Shown here one piece after another: positions 45,887-55,829 of a DNA stretch of 64,000 nt. The notes under the pieces are model-generated. The model was given only the letters and a program-made list of their open reading frames with translations. It was not told the DNA's origin and searched no databases. The translations under genes were made by a program, and so were the position numbers. Source of the DNA: Azospirillaceae bacterium (GTDB lineage Bacteria; Pseudomonadota; Alphaproteobacteria; Azospirillales; Azospirillaceae); assembly GCA_028283825.1 (NCBI GenBank), contig JAPWJW010000004.1, forward strand, positions 500,292 through 564,291, written 5' to 3'. Numbering within the stretch: position 1 is the stretch's first letter; the number at the start of each line of letters is the position of its first letter.

Positions 45887-48233
45887 TTAGAACCCGGCCT
45901 TCAGGGTCACGAAGAACTGGCGCGGGGCCAGGGGGTAGGCGGCGTAGGTGCCGCTGGCCGAACCCACCGTGACGGTGGCGGCGGCCTTGGTGTCCGTCAG
46001 GTTGGTGATGTTCAGCGAGATGGAGCTGGACTTGATGCCCGTGGTCAGGGCGCCCAGGTCGTAGCTGGCCTGCAGGTTGAACTGGTAGTAGGACGGCACC
46101 CACATGTCGTTGGTGTAGGTGGCGTACCGCTTGCCGTAGTACTCGCCACTGACGTTGGCGCTGAAGGCGCCGTAGTTGGTGGACAGGATGAAGCGGTTCA
46201 TCCATTCCGGATCGCCGGGGATCAGCTTGCCGGCGGTCAGCACCGTGCTGGCGCCGCTGACATAGTTCTGGTCGTATTCGGAGTGGTTGTAGGACAGGGC
46301 GTCATAGAGCGAGAAGTGGTCGCCCAAATGGATGGTGGCGGCGATGTCCACGCCGTTGGTGGTGACACTGCCCACGTTCTGCAGGATGCCGACGCCGCCG
46401 ACGAAGCTGGTCAGGGTGGAATTCGGGCTGATCAGCAGCTGACGGTTGCTGAAGTCCACGTGGTAATAGCTGATCTGGCCGCCGATGCCGGTGATGGGCC
46501 CGAAATTGAACTGGTGATCGGCGCGGATGCCGGTCTCATAGGTCCAGGACGTTTCCGGATTGCCGGTCTTCTTGAACAGGTCGAAGGCCGCCTGGTTGCC
46601 CAGGCTCCACGGTGAGGCGCCGCCCAGGCCGTAGGTCATGTACTGCCGCAGGTTCTTCTGCACGTTCACGAAGAACTGGTCTTCCGGCGTGATGTCCCAC
46701 AGGGCGCCGAACTGCGGCAGGAAGGCTTCCTTGGTGTCGATCTCGCCCTGCGGCAGGTTGGTGGTCGTGCCGCTGTAGGAACCGGACAGCGGCTGCACCG
46801 GCATGGTGCCGTCGGCGAACTGCATGCTAGACTTGAAGCCGGCCTGCAGCTTGACGGTCGGCAGGATCTGCCACTGGTCCTGCAGGTAGGTCTGCACCAC
46901 GTCCACGCTCAGGTGGCTCTGCACCTGGGTGAACAGCGGGTTGGTGGGCACGTCGTAGGGCGTCAGCGGATCGTTCACCGACAGCTGGTACCAGCGGCGC
47001 GACACGGTGCTGGCGTTGTGTTCGTACCAGACGCCGGCCTCGATCTCATGCTTGCCCAGATCGTAGGTCAGGCTGGAGCGGGCGCCCTCGCGGTCGATCA
47101 TGTATTCGGTGGTGCGCACGCCGTAGCCGCTGCCGCCCAGGATGCTCTTCAGGTCCTGGCCGGGGTAGTAGACGTTGAACACCGAGGCCGCACCGCTGAT
47201 CGGCAGGGCCACGATGCCACGGCCTTCGTCATGGTGGTAATAAACCTGGTTCTTCCAGGTCAGGTTGATCGCTGAGCTGGTAGTCATAGCTCATGTAACC
47301 CAGATAGTCGGTGCGCTGGGCGGCGCTGAAATAGTTGGAATAGTTGGCGCCCAGGGCCGTGGGCGTGTTGCCCTTGGCGTCGACGTAGGACAGCGCCTTG
47401 GTGAAGTCCGGGTACAGGAAGGGGCGGGTGTAGGGCTGGTAGGCCTGCGTCGCGCTGATCGAGGTCGCGTCCTCGTTCGGCTCGGTCTTGTCGGACCAGT
47501 CGAAGAAGGCCTTGAAGGTGCCCTTTTCGCCGGCGTGCACGAACTTGGCGTTGACCTGGTAGCCGCCCTGCTGGCCGTTGAAGTCCCAGGCGCGGGCATC
47601 CTGGCGCACGAAGGAGATATAGGCGCTGTTGCCGTCACCAAAGGTGCCGCTGTCCAGGCGGGCGAAGGTGCGGAAGGTGTCGTAGCTGCCGAACACCTGT
47701 TCGATCTGGCCGCCGGCTTCCGCCTTGGGGTCGTCGGAGAAGGTGGCCAGCGTGCCGCCCAGGTTGCTGGTGGACGCGGTCCCCAGGTCGCCGGCGCCGG
47801 ACGCCAGGCTGACGCGGCCGATGTTCTCGCTGATGATGGCGCGCTGCACCGACAGGCCGTTGTAGTTGCCGTAGGACTGGTCGCCCAGCGGCACGCCGTC
47901 CAGGGTGTAGCCCAGCTGCTGGGCGTTGAAGCCGTGGATGTACAGCGACTCGTTCTGCTCGTTGTTGCCCCACGGATCGGCGTTCTGGAAGATGACGCCG
48001 GGCAGCATGTTGATGGCCTTCACCGCGCTGGCGCCGGGCATGATCGTCTGGATCTGATGGGCCGGCAGCTCAATCTCCGAGGCGGAGCGGCGGGTGGAGG
48101 TCACCACGATTTCCTGCACCTGATCGGCATCGGTGGCGGCGGCGTCCGGCGCCTGCTGCGCCATGGCGGGAAGCGAGAACCCGGCCAGCATCGCCAGCGC
48201 GGCGGCCGACCCCATCAGGTTACGAATGTGCAT
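45887..48233 (-). CDS. TonB-dependent receptor (frameshifted)
   Basis: About 781 residues when corrected. Signal peptide ending MAQ, TonB box VQEIVVTSTRR, a plug with PGVIFQNADPWGNNEQ, and a beta-barrel ending PLAPRQFFVTLKAGF. The frame breaks at about 47267-47273 (minus-strand CTCAGCGATCAAC): dropping one base gives YQLSINLTWKNQV. The uncorrected upstream part would stop at 47229. Ligand unknown; 351-base upstream region with strong secondary structure. Confidence 0.87.
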
Positions 48234-48239
48234 TTTTAG

Positions 48240-48264
48240 CCCCAGGTAAATGAAATCGCTGGGG
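48240..48264 (-). promoter_or_regulatory. Hairpin at the start of the TonB receptor gene
   Basis: CCCCAG (48240-48245) with CTGGGG (48259-48264). In the mRNA the stem includes the only purine-rich site before the ATG at 48233, so it could mask initiation. Confidence 0.4.
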
Positions 48265-48333
48265 TAATAGCCACGCTGTTGCAGTGCGGCAAATTAAGGT
48301 TTCGTTTCAGATTTTGGACTATTTATTACGGAT

Positions 48334-48389
48334 TTATGGCATATATTACTTTCACTGAGACAGTTTTAGTCGTAGTGACTATGCCATAA
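48334..48389. ncRNA. Nested inverted-repeat element (possible structured RNA or operator)
   Basis: Outer arms TTATGGCATA (48334-48343) and TATGCCATAA (48380-48389) are perfect over 10 bp. Inside, TCACT (48352-48356) pairs with AGTGA (48374-48378), and GAC (48359-48361) with GTC (48369-48371). About 100 bases upstream of the receptor start. Whether it acts as RNA or as a protein site is undecided. Confidence 0.4.
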
Positions 48390-48472
48390 GGACGCATTTG
48401 GGCGCCGGGTGGCTCAGTTACTGCAATCCGTGCGGGTGGGGATGGGGTGTCCGCCTAACCCTTCGATGAATT

Positions 48473-48509
48473 GGCGGCCGGGTCCGTGGATGATACGGAG
48501 CCGGCCGCC
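48473..48509 (-). terminator. Hairpin after the isochorismatase-like gene
   Basis: GGCGGCCGG (48473-48481) and CCGGCCGCC (48501-48509) with inner CCGT/ACGG. About 75 bases past the stop on the minus strand. Only a weak T-rich tail follows. Confidence 0.45.
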
Positions 48510-48584
48510 CAAACTTTCCGGCTTTCGCCTGTGGCATAAATGGCACGGGAAAATCGGTGCCCCGTGCCCCCGGGACTATGAAGG

Positions 48585-49139
48585 TCAGGGTGACGCCAGA
48601 TGGTCGTCCGTCGTGACCACGGTGGCATAAGCGAAGGCCAGCGCCGCCATGAAGGCGGCATGCACCTGGGCCGCCGGCACGGTCACGCCGTTGAAGTCCA
48701 GGTCGCGGGTGGCGCAGGCGTCATGGACGACCGTGACGGCATATCCCAGGTCGGTCGCCGCGCGGGCGGCGGCATCGATGCACATGTGGCTCATGGCGCC
48801 GGCCAGGACAATGCCCTTGAGACCCTGCGCATCCAGGATGGCTTTCAGGTCCGTGTCGCGGAAGGCGTTGGTGCGGTTCTTGGTGATGACCGGTTCGCCA
48901 CCTTCGTCGCGCACGCTGGCGTGGATGGCGGCACCCGCCGATCCCGGTGCGAAAAAGGGCGGGTTCCCGGCCGGCATCTCATGGCGGACATGGATCACCG
49001 GCCGGCCCGCGGCACGCGCGGCGGCCAGCAGGCGCGCGGCGTTGGCGGCCGCCTGTTCCACCCCCACCAGCGGGAACCGCCCGCCGGGAAAATAGTCGTT
49101 CTGCAAATCCACAATCACCAGGGCGGTGTCGCTTGCCAT
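48585..49139 (-). CDS. Isochorismatase-family cysteine hydrolase (nicotinamidase-like)
   Basis: 184 residues. Catalytic triad Asp11 (VIVDLQNDYFPGG), Lys87 (ITKNRTNAF) and Cys120 (GAMSHMCIDAAARAA) complete. Family enzymes cleave small amides or vinyl ethers (nicotinamide, isochorismate, N-carbamoyl compounds). The ATG at 49139 is chosen over 49142, both behind GAGGGG. Divergent from a GlxA-type regulator 69 bases away, a common arrangement, so it is probably that regulator's target. Confidence 0.88.
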   Translation of the reverse strand: MASDTALVIVDLQNDYFPGGRFPLVGVEQAAANAARLLAAARAAGRPVIHVRHEMPAGNPPFFAPGSAGAAIHASVRDEGGEPVITKNRTNAFRDTDLKAILDAQGLKGIVLAGAMSHMCIDAAARAATDLGYAVTVVHDACATRDLDFNGVTVPAAQVHAAFMAALAFAYATVVTTDDHLASP

Positions 49140-49208
49140 CATTGTTCCCCTCGACCGATGCGACGGCATCCTCGCCGTCCCTTGCAGGAATAGGCGGCCC
49201 GGCGCACG

Positions 49209-50228
49209 GTGGCGATTGGCGGAACTGACAAATACCGGGGCGAATCCGACAAATGGAAAAAAAAGGGTGCACCACCCCATGTCGCGATCCTGCTGTATCC
49301 CCGCGCGCAACTGGCGGCGGTGCACGGCCTGACCGACCTGTTCGCCGTGGCGGACCGCTTGGCGCGGGCGCGGCTGGGGACGGCGGACAGCCTGCTACGG
49401 GTCAGCCACCGGCGGATGGAGGGCACGGCCGCACCCTTCGACACGCATCCGCAGGGGGCCGGCGAGCCTGACATCGTCATCCTGCCGCCCAGCCTGGGCG
49501 GCGACCCGCCAGCGGGTCCGGCGGTCCAGCCGTATGTGGACTGGCTGCGCCAGCGCCACGCGGCGGGCGCCACCCTGGCATCGGTCTGCGCCGGCGCTTT
49601 CCTGCTGGCGGAAACCGGGCTGCTGGACGGCCGGACGGTGACCACCCATTGGGCCCTGGCCGATGCCCTGGCGGCGCGTTTTGGCCAGGTGCGGGTCGAT
49701 GCCGACAAGCTGCTGATCGACGATGGCGACCTGATCACCGCCGGCGGCCTGATGGCCTGGACCGATCTGGGTCTGACCCTGGTGGACCGCCTGCTGGGCC
49801 CGACCGAGATGATGGAAACCGCACGCTTCCTGTTGGTCGATCCGCCGGGGCGGGAACAGCGCTACTACAGCGCCTTTTCCCCCCGCCTGGCCCATGGTGA
49901 CGCCGCCATATTGAAGGTGCAGCACTGGTTGCAGCGGAACGGCGCCCGTGATGTCACCACCGGCGCCATGGCTCAAATGGCGGGGCTGGAGGAACGGACC
50001 TTTCAGCGGCGGTTCGGCGCCGCCACCGGCCTGAAGCCCATCGAATATTGCCAGCACCTGCGCATCGGCAAGGCGCGCGGCTTGCTGGAGGCCGGCAACG
50101 ATCCGGTGGACCAGATCGCCTGGGAGGTGGGGTACGAGGACCCCGCCGCCTTCCGCAAGCTGTTCGTCCGCGTCACCGGCCTCAGCCCCGGCGACTATCG
50201 CCGCCGCTTCGGGGTGCGTCGCCGCTGA
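49209..50228 (+). CDS. GlxA-type transcriptional regulator (DJ-1/PfpI domain plus AraC helix-turn-helix)
   Basis: 339 residues. N-terminal DJ-1/PfpI-like sensor (HVAILLYPRAQLAAVHGLTD; ASVCAGAFLLAETGLLDGR, the Cys-containing elbow) and a C-terminal AraC domain of two helix-turn-helix motifs (MAQMAGLEERTFQRRFGAAT; QIAWEVGYEDPAAFRKLFVR). The GTG at 49209 has no good ribosome binding site; the start may differ. Probably controls the divergent hydrolase gene. Confidence 0.85.
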   Translation: MAIGGTDKYRGESDKWKKKGAPPHVAILLYPRAQLAAVHGLTDLFAVADRLARARLGTADSLLRVSHRRMEGTAAPFDTHPQGAGEPDIVILPPSLGGDPPAGPAVQPYVDWLRQRHAAGATLASVCAGAFLLAETGLLDGRTVTTHWALADALAARFGQVRVDADKLLIDDGDLITAGGLMAWTDLGLTLVDRLLGPTEMMETARFLLVDPPGREQRYYSAFSPRLAHGDAAILKVQHWLQRNGARDVTTGAMAQMAGLEERTFQRRFGAATGLKPIEYCQHLRIGKARGLLEAGNDPVDQIAWEVGYEDPAAFRKLFVRVTGLSPGDYRRRFGVRRR

Positions 50229-50295
50229 GGCCGGCCGGAAACTTTGCGGACGTGCCGCCGTATCACTCACGAATGGTCAGGGGCGAAGGTGCGAC

Positions 50296-51366
50296 ATGAC
50301 GAAATGGATGCGAGGCCTGGGGTTCGTTGCCTTGGCCGCAATGCTGGTGTTGTGCAGCGGGTGCGTTGCCGTCGCGCGCCAGGGGGTGAAGGCCCTGCGG
50401 GGCGACGGCAAGCCGGCGGCGGCGTGCGATGGCACCATCCTGCCGGCCGGCCTCGGCGGGGCGGTGGATGGTCCCTATGGCATGGTGACCCAGGTCGTGC
50501 CCGATCCCGCCTTTCCCGGGCAGGACATATTGGTGCTGAAGCCGGAGGGCGCGCCCGGCCCGTCGCCGGTCATCCTGCTGGCCCACGGTTATGGCCCCAA
50601 CCGCTGGACCTTTTATGAGGATATGATCCGCCATCTGGTCAGCCGTGGTGCGGTGGTGGTCTACGCCCCCTATCCCCTACTGGGCGCCATGGGCCCCCTG
50701 GGGCGTTACGACATCCTGTGGGCGGGGTTCCAGGCGGCGGTGGCGGCGGCCGGGCCGGCGATGGACCTGACGCGCGTGGGCATCATCGGCCATTCCTTTG
50801 GCGGCGGTGCGGTACCCTTCCTGGCCCACCACGCCTTCGTGGAGCAGGGCTGGGGCCGCCGGGGCGCCTTCACCCTGATGCTGGCGCCCTGGTACGCCTA
50901 TGGCACCGACGATGCCCAGATGGCGCAACTGCCCGCCAATGTCCTGCAAGGCTGGCAGGTTTATGACGGCGACACGGTGAACGACCATCGCATGGCGGTG
51001 GACCTCTATCGCCATGCCCCCACCGGGGCGGGCCGCTATTTCTTCCAGGTGAATTCCGGCGACCTGCGGTGGCCGGGCGGGCCGGCCGGCGGTTGCCCCC
51101 TCACGGCGGACCATTTGACACCCAACCGTGACAACGCGCCGTTGCTGAAGCGCCTGGCTGTCTTGCCGGTGGCGGACGCGTTGGCCGACCAGGCGTTCGT
51201 GCCCAGTGCCGAGACCGCTAACCACTTGGCCGCCCTTGGGCAGGCGAAAGATGGCTATCGGCCCCTGGTCCGTGCCACCGATCCAGCCCCATTGAAGCCC
51301 CAGGACACCTATCGCTGGCCCTGGAACAGTCAGCAGAACCCCCGGACGGGCGAGGGCACGCCCTGA
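50296..51366 (+). CDS. Alpha/beta-hydrolase lipoprotein
   Basis: 356 residues with a lipobox at LCSGC (residues 19-23), so it is anchored in a membrane facing the periplasm or outside. Hydrolase core: VILLAHGYGPNRW (oxyanion region), VGIIGHSFGGGAVPF (nucleophile Ser in GHSFG) and a late His near TADHLTP. Layout resembles chlorophyllase/PET-hydrolase-like dienelactone families. The natural ester is unknown. ATG at 50296 follows AAGG. Confidence 0.8.
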   Translation: MTKWMRGLGFVALAAMLVLCSGCVAVARQGVKALRGDGKPAAACDGTILPAGLGGAVDGPYGMVTQVVPDPAFPGQDILVLKPEGAPGPSPVILLAHGYGPNRWTFYEDMIRHLVSRGAVVVYAPYPLLGAMGPLGRYDILWAGFQAAVAAAGPAMDLTRVGIIGHSFGGGAVPFLAHHAFVEQGWGRRGAFTLMLAPWYAYGTDDAQMAQLPANVLQGWQVYDGDTVNDHRMAVDLYRHAPTGAGRYFFQVNSGDLRWPGGPAGGCPLTADHLTPNRDNAPLLKRLAVLPVADALADQAFVPSAETANHLAALGQAKDGYRPLVRATDPAPLKPQDTYRWPWNSQQNPRTGEGTP

Positions 51367-51379
51367 TGCGAAGAAAAAT

Positions 51380-51405
51380 GGGCCGCCGGATTGCGCCGGC
51401 GGCCC
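51380..51405 (-). terminator. Intrinsic terminator of the TonB receptor gene
   Basis: GGGCCGCCGG (51380-51389) and CCGGCGGCCC (51396-51405) form a 10-bp stem. On the minus strand it is followed by CATTTTTCTTC. It lies 90 bases past the receptor stop and 14 past the convergent hydrolase stop. Confidence 0.75.
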
Positions 51406-51495
51406 CAGGTGCTTCCTCAGGGGGCCAACCCTTTGGAAGGATGCGAACCTGACGCATGGGCCCTGGGCCCAAAACTGGCCGTCACGGGAGAAGGC

Positions 51496-53973
51496 TTAGA
51501 AGTCGTACTTCAGGCGCACGTAATAGTAGCCGCCGTCATAACCGTAGGGGCTGCTGAAGGAGTACTGTTGGCCAACGCCCAGGGTGCCGAATTCGCTGCG
51601 GATCTTGGCGGGGTACTTGTCGCCCAGGTTCTGGCCGCCGACGGTGGCGGTCAGGTTCTCCAGCACCTTGTATGAGACCTCGGCGTCGAAGATCCAGGCG
51701 GGGTCGAAGTTCTGGCCCAGGCAGGTGGTGCCGCAGATGCTGACATTGTCCTCCCAGGCGCCGTAATAGCTGGCGCGGCCCAGGAAGCTGAACTTTCCGA
51801 TGTCCCACACGCCGGTCAGGATGGCGCGGTAGTGCGGGCTTTCGTTCTGCAGATCCTGGATCTGGCCCACGCCGATGACGGCGGAGTCATACTTGGTGAC
51901 GACGGTGTGGTTGATGTTCATCGCTGCCGTGGCGTGGAACGTGCCCCGGTCGTCGCCCAGGTCGAAGGTCTTGTTGGCGACGATGTCCACACCCTGGGTG
52001 CGGGTGTCGAAACCGTTGGCGAAGTAGTTGACCTCGCCGCCCACGCCCACCGCCGCCAGGGCCGGCTGTGCGGCGATGTCGGCCGCCGACACCGCGTAGG
52101 TGCTGGTGATGCCGATGCGGTCCTTAACCTTGATGTTGAAGTAATCGACGGTCAGGTTGACCTTGTAGGGCAGGTCGAACACCAGGCCGCCGGCGATGTT
52201 GAACGAGGTCTCCGGCTTCAGCGCCTTGGACCCGTAATAACGGGCGATGGCGCTGCCCACCGGATAGGTGCCCTGCTCCACCGGGTTGCCGTCCTGGAAG
52301 ACGGTGGTCACCTTCTCCACGTTTTCCTGGCCCGGCGTGGGCGCGTGGAAGCCGGTGTTGACGGAGGAACGCACGGCCAGCCAGTCGGTCAGCTGATAGC
52401 GGCCGTTGACCTTCCAGTTGGTGGTGTTGCCGAAGTCGCTGTAATCCTCGTACCGCAGCGCGAAGCCCAGGCTCAGGTCCTTGATCACGTCGGCTTCGGC
52501 GTCGGCATAAAAGGCGTAGTTGCTGCGGGGGAACTGCCCGGCGTCGGTGGCCGTGAAGCCCGGCATGCCGTTCGACCCCACCGGCACATAGGCGGAATAA
52601 GGCCCGGACTCGTAGGATGCCGCGTCGCCGGCGGTGATGGTGTAGACCTCGCGCCGGTATTCCGCACCACCGGCCAGGGTCAGGGGGCTGGCCAGCCAGT
52701 CCAGGTGGACCGGGTAGGTCAGGTCCAGGTTGAGGTTGGTTTCCTCCTGGGTCTGCGTGCCCACGTAGAACTGCGTGGGGCTGCTGGGGCCCAGTGACGG
52801 GTTGACGGTGTTGGTCAGGTTGTAGCGCACCTCGTCCCGGCCGTAGGACGCGCTGGCATCGACGATCAGGCCGGACTTCAGCGTCGTCTTGTAGCCGCCG
52901 GTGATGCTGCTATCCAGGATGTCGCCGTAGAACCAGGGGTGGTAGCCGCCGGGGTAGACCTGGGCCCAGGAGAAGTTGCTGCCGTCGTCCAGCGTGAAGT
53001 TGGTGCCCAGCCAGCTGGATTTCGGATCGCGATAATAGAAGCTTTCCTTGGTGTTGCTGTGGCCGAAATTGCCGAACAGGTAGACCTTGGAATTGTCGGT
53101 CAGGTCGATGCCGCTGTTGATGAACAGGCGTTCCGCCTCCACCGCGTTGTCGCCCCAGCGCTGGTTGGGGGTGGGATAGCCGCCGGGGCCGGGGTCGTAA
53201 CCCGACGCCTTCAGGGCGGTGACGTCGCTGCGCTCCACCCCGCGGTCGGTGGGGTCGTTCTTCTGGTACTCGGCGCTGATGTTGACGAAACCTCGGTCGC
53301 CCAAGGGCAGGCCGGAATTGACCTGGATATGGGCGGTGCCGCCGTCGCCGGCATAATCCTGGCCCCACTGCGCGATGATGCTGCCGCCGTCCGAGGCGTC
53401 CTTGAGGGTGAAGTTCATGACGCCGGCGATGGCGTCGGAACCGTATTGGGCCGAGGCGCCGTCGCGCAGCACCTCCACCTGCTTGATGGCGATGGACGGG
53501 ATCTGGTTGAGGTCCGACCCTTGCGAGCCGGCGGTTTGCGCGTCACCCGCGATCTGCACCAGGGCCGAACGGTGGAAACGCTTGCCGTTGACCAGCACCA
53601 GCGTCTCATCGGGCGGCAGGCCGCGCAGGGTGGGGGGGCGCACAATGCCCGAACCGTCATCGCTGGAGAAATGACCGACGTTGAAAGAGGGGACCAGCGT
53701 GCGGATCAAGTCCTGGGTATCGCTGCCGGCCTGGCGCTCAAGATCTTCCGGTGTGAATACATCCACGGGTGAAGGACTGTCAGCCACCGACCGGTCGACA
53801 CGGCGGCTACCCGTGACAACGATTTCGGTCAGGCTGCTGTCCGCGTCGGCAGGGGCTTCGGCCGCAATGGCGGACGTGACCAGCGCCGTGCTGGCCAATA
53901 ATGAAAACGCAGTAATGGTGCGTATACGGTGCCGTTTACACGCGGTTCTCCGCGTATAGCCCCAAAAGCCCAT
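51496..53973 (-). CDS. TonB-dependent receptor
   Basis: 825 residues. Long signal region (cleavage probably after AIAA), TonB box LTEIVVTGSRR, plug signatures TLRGLPPDETLVLVNGKRFH and VEVLRDGASAQYGSDAIAGV, and a barrel ending YYYVRLKYDF. This plug form (VLVNGKR, GASAQYGSDAIAGVMN) is common in receptors of unknown ligand in sphingomonads and Caulobacter. GGGAG lies 7 bases before the ATG. No neighbouring gene identifies the ligand. Confidence 0.93.
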   Translation of the reverse strand: MGFWGYTRRTACKRHRIRTITAFSLLASTALVTSAIAAEAPADADSSLTEIVVTGSRRVDRSVADSPSPVDVFTPEDLERQAGSDTQDLIRTLVPSFNVGHFSSDDGSGIVRPPTLRGLPPDETLVLVNGKRFHRSALVQIAGDAQTAGSQGSDLNQIPSIAIKQVEVLRDGASAQYGSDAIAGVMNFTLKDASDGGSIIAQWGQDYAGDGGTAHIQVNSGLPLGDRGFVNISAEYQKNDPTDRGVERSDVTALKASGYDPGPGGYPTPNQRWGDNAVEAERLFINSGIDLTDNSKVYLFGNFGHSNTKESFYYRDPKSSWLGTNFTLDDGSNFSWAQVYPGGYHPWFYGDILDSSITGGYKTTLKSGLIVDASASYGRDEVRYNLTNTVNPSLGPSSPTQFYVGTQTQEETNLNLDLTYPVHLDWLASPLTLAGGAEYRREVYTITAGDAASYESGPYSAYVPVGSNGMPGFTATDAGQFPRSNYAFYADAEADVIKDLSLGFALRYEDYSDFGNTTNWKVNGRYQLTDWLAVRSSVNTGFHAPTPGQENVEKVTTVFQDGNPVEQGTYPVGSAIARYYGSKALKPETSFNIAGGLVFDLPYKVNLTVDYFNIKVKDRIGITSTYAVSAADIAAQPALAAVGVGGEVNYFANGFDTRTQGVDIVANKTFDLGDDRGTFHATAAMNINHTVVTKYDSAVIGVGQIQDLQNESPHYRAILTGVWDIGKFSFLGRASYYGAWEDNVSICGTTCLGQNFDPAWIFDAEVSYKVLENLTATVGGQNLGDKYPAKIRSEFGTLGVGQQYSFSSPYGYDGGYYYVRLKYDF

Positions 53974-54365
53974 ATGAAGTCTCCCAGTTTATCGTTTCGA
54001 TACGCCACTGGGTCGCTTCGTGGTGATTTTCCCTGATGCCCATCTTGCTCTTGGTTAAAGCGTACGGGACACGACTCTGGGTTGGGGATGCGACATTTTG
54101 ACATCGGCCAATCGGAATAGAAGATTCCGTGGAAAGTAATAATGATCGCAAAGTTTCCTGGGTGAATATGCGAACAAAGCAACTTCCGGGTGAGGGCGAC
54201 TGCCGGAAACCTAACCATTTCGGATGGGTAACGACATTGGCTTCGCCCAATGCGATGTACCCTGGACAGACATCTGGTGGCCCGGCGACAGGCAGTTGAC
54301 AGGACCCGCGCCGGGGTCGTCAACTGGTCGGGCGGGGTCGAAAAACAGACGGGAGATTGCCTGCC
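53974..54365. other. Divergent intergenic region (TonB receptor / GlcG-like gene)
   Basis: 392 bases. The left 250 bases are moderately AT-rich and hold unnamed promoter sequence. The right end holds the hairpin at 54294-54325 just before the GlcG-like gene. No gene seen. Confidence 0.5.
54294..54325 (+). promoter_or_regulatory. Strong leader hairpin before the GlcG-like gene
   Basis: AGTTGAC (54294-54300) pairs with GTCAACT (54319-54325) and GACCC (54303-54307) with GGGTC (54314-54318), leaving a 6-base loop and a 2-base bulge. It ends 40 bases before the ATG. A TTGACA is embedded at 54296-54301, so this may be a promoter operator rather than an RNA element. Confidence 0.45.
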
Positions 54366-54812
54366 ATGACAGTTCTGACCTGCGCCGTGGCGCTGAAACT
54401 GGTGGAATCCATCCTGGCCGAGGGGCGGTCACGTCAGTTGGCGCCCTTGACCGCCGCCGTCCTGGACGCCGGCGGCCACGTGGTGGCCCTGGCCCGTGAT
54501 GACGGTTCCAGCCTGCTGCGCCCACAGATTGCGACGGGCAAAGCCTGGGGCGCCCTGGGTTTGGGCTTCGGCGGCCGTGAATTGGCGCAGCGCGCCGCCA
54601 AGATGCCGGCCTTCTTCACCGCCGCCATCGAACTGGCCGACGGCAAGCTGGTGCCGGTGCCGGGTGGTGTGTTGATCCGCGACTCGCAAGGGCACATTGT
54701 GGGTGCGGTCGGTGTCACCGGCGACACCTCCGACAATGATGAGGCCTGCGCCGTCGCCGCATTGGCGGCCGTGGGCGGTGACCTGGGCCTGCGCCCCGAC
54801 ACGGGCGCCTGA
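54366..54812 (+). CDS. GlcG/HbpS-family (DUF336) protein
   Basis: 148 residues: LAPLTAAVLDAGGHVVALAR, TGKAWGALGLGFGGRELA, PVPGGVLIRDSQGHIVGAVGVTG. This is the GlcG/HbpS family, found near glycolate, heme-sensing and various oxidative genes, with uncertain biochemical role. ATG at 54366 after GGGAG (12-base spacing). It is followed by a lipoprotein gene on the same strand at 130 bases. Confidence 0.88.
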   Translation: MTVLTCAVALKLVESILAEGRSRQLAPLTAAVLDAGGHVVALARDDGSSLLRPQIATGKAWGALGLGFGGRELAQRAAKMPAFFTAAIELADGKLVPVPGGVLIRDSQGHIVGAVGVTGDTSDNDEACAVAALAAVGGDLGLRPDTGA

Positions 54813-54941
54813 CCCCCGGCCCTGCAACTCACCAGCTGCGTGGTCTGTGGCGCATTTCTCACTTTGTCCATTTTCAGGAAGTGACACCCGGCGGGAAAAT
54901 TGCAAACATGGGTTGCAATCCGTTCTTGCCGGGGAAAAAGA

Positions 54942-55829
54942 ATGAAACTGGGGGCTGTATTGGCGATCGCCTGTTCGGTGGGCGCCGGTCTGACAGGGTG
55001 TTCGGGCCTGCACAACGGGTTCGATGGCGCCAGCCATACGCTGGACCCGCAGGGACCGGTCTCCCTGAAGGACAGGAACTACGCGCTGACGGCGGTGGGC
55101 AGTGGCGCCACCGGCCAGATCTACGCGTTCGAACTGGCCTACAAGCGGGCCTTCGATGACCAGCTGGCCATCATCAACGGCGGGGCCATGCCATTGTCCA
55201 GCGACGCGCCGGCGTCCCGAAGCGCGCGGCGCATGGCGGTGGAGGGCATCGCCCTGACCGACAGCTATTGCGCCACCTTTTTCCTGCACGCCGGCGAGAA
55301 CCAGAAATGGCTGGAGGTGGGCAAGGACGTGGTGACGGTGCTGGGCACCCTGGCCTCGGGCGTGCTGGCGATTTCCAGCTCTGCCAATTCCGATGCCGCG
55401 GCGGCCGCGGCCCTGTTCACCGCCACGGCCTACAACGGCGTCGATCTGTACACCCGCAACTTCCTGTTCGGCAGTGACAACATCAATGTCGTCAGCGGCA
55501 TGGTCATGAAGGTGCTGGCGGGGCACAAGGCGGCGGTCCTGCCCGACAACGACCCGTCGATCTGGACATTCGAGGGGGCGGTCGAGGTGATCGTCGATCA
55601 TCAGGCGCTGTGCACGCCGGCGGCCATCCGCGACCGGGTGCTGTCGGCCATCTCCGGTGGCCAATTCCAGGCCTATACCCCGGCGGGGCAACTGCTGACC
55701 CCGCCGCCGTCTCAACCTCCGGCGGGGCCAACACCCGTGGGATCAGCCCCTGGGGCACCTGCGTCCCCCACCGCGCCGCCCGCGACCCGGCATGTCGAGA
55801 TGAAGCTGATCAACCCCGCGCTTCAGTGA
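54942..55829 (+). CDS. Lipoprotein of unknown function
   Basis: 295 residues. Signal with lipobox LTGC (MKLGAVLAIACSVGAGLTGC); ATG at 54942 after GGGGAAAAAG. The middle contains a possible membrane-associated segment (VVTVLGTLASGVLAI) and Ala-rich helices. The C-terminal 45 residues are Pro/Ala-rich (PPPSQPPAGPTPVG). No family recognised. Its end overlaps the convergent CopD gene by 7 bases. Confidence 0.7.
   Translation: MKLGAVLAIACSVGAGLTGCSGLHNGFDGASHTLDPQGPVSLKDRNYALTAVGSGATGQIYAFELAYKRAFDDQLAIINGGAMPLSSDAPASRSARRMAVEGIALTDSYCATFFLHAGENQKWLEVGKDVVTVLGTLASGVLAISSSANSDAAAAAALFTATAYNGVDLYTRNFLFGSDNINVVSGMVMKVLAGHKAAVLPDNDPSIWTFEGAVEVIVDHQALCTPAAIRDRVLSAISGGQFQAYTPAGQLLTPPPSQPPAGPTPVGSAPGAPASPTAPPATRHVEMKLINPALQ

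Larger units (their letters stand above)
48234..48584. other. Long structured leader/intergenic region upstream of the TonB receptor
   Basis: 351 bases. From the receptor outward: a hairpin next to its start (CCCCAG/CTGGGG, 48240-48264), an AT-rich stretch containing the nested inverted repeat 48334-48389, then a GC-rich hairpin (48473-48509). No gene seen. Confidence 0.6.
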
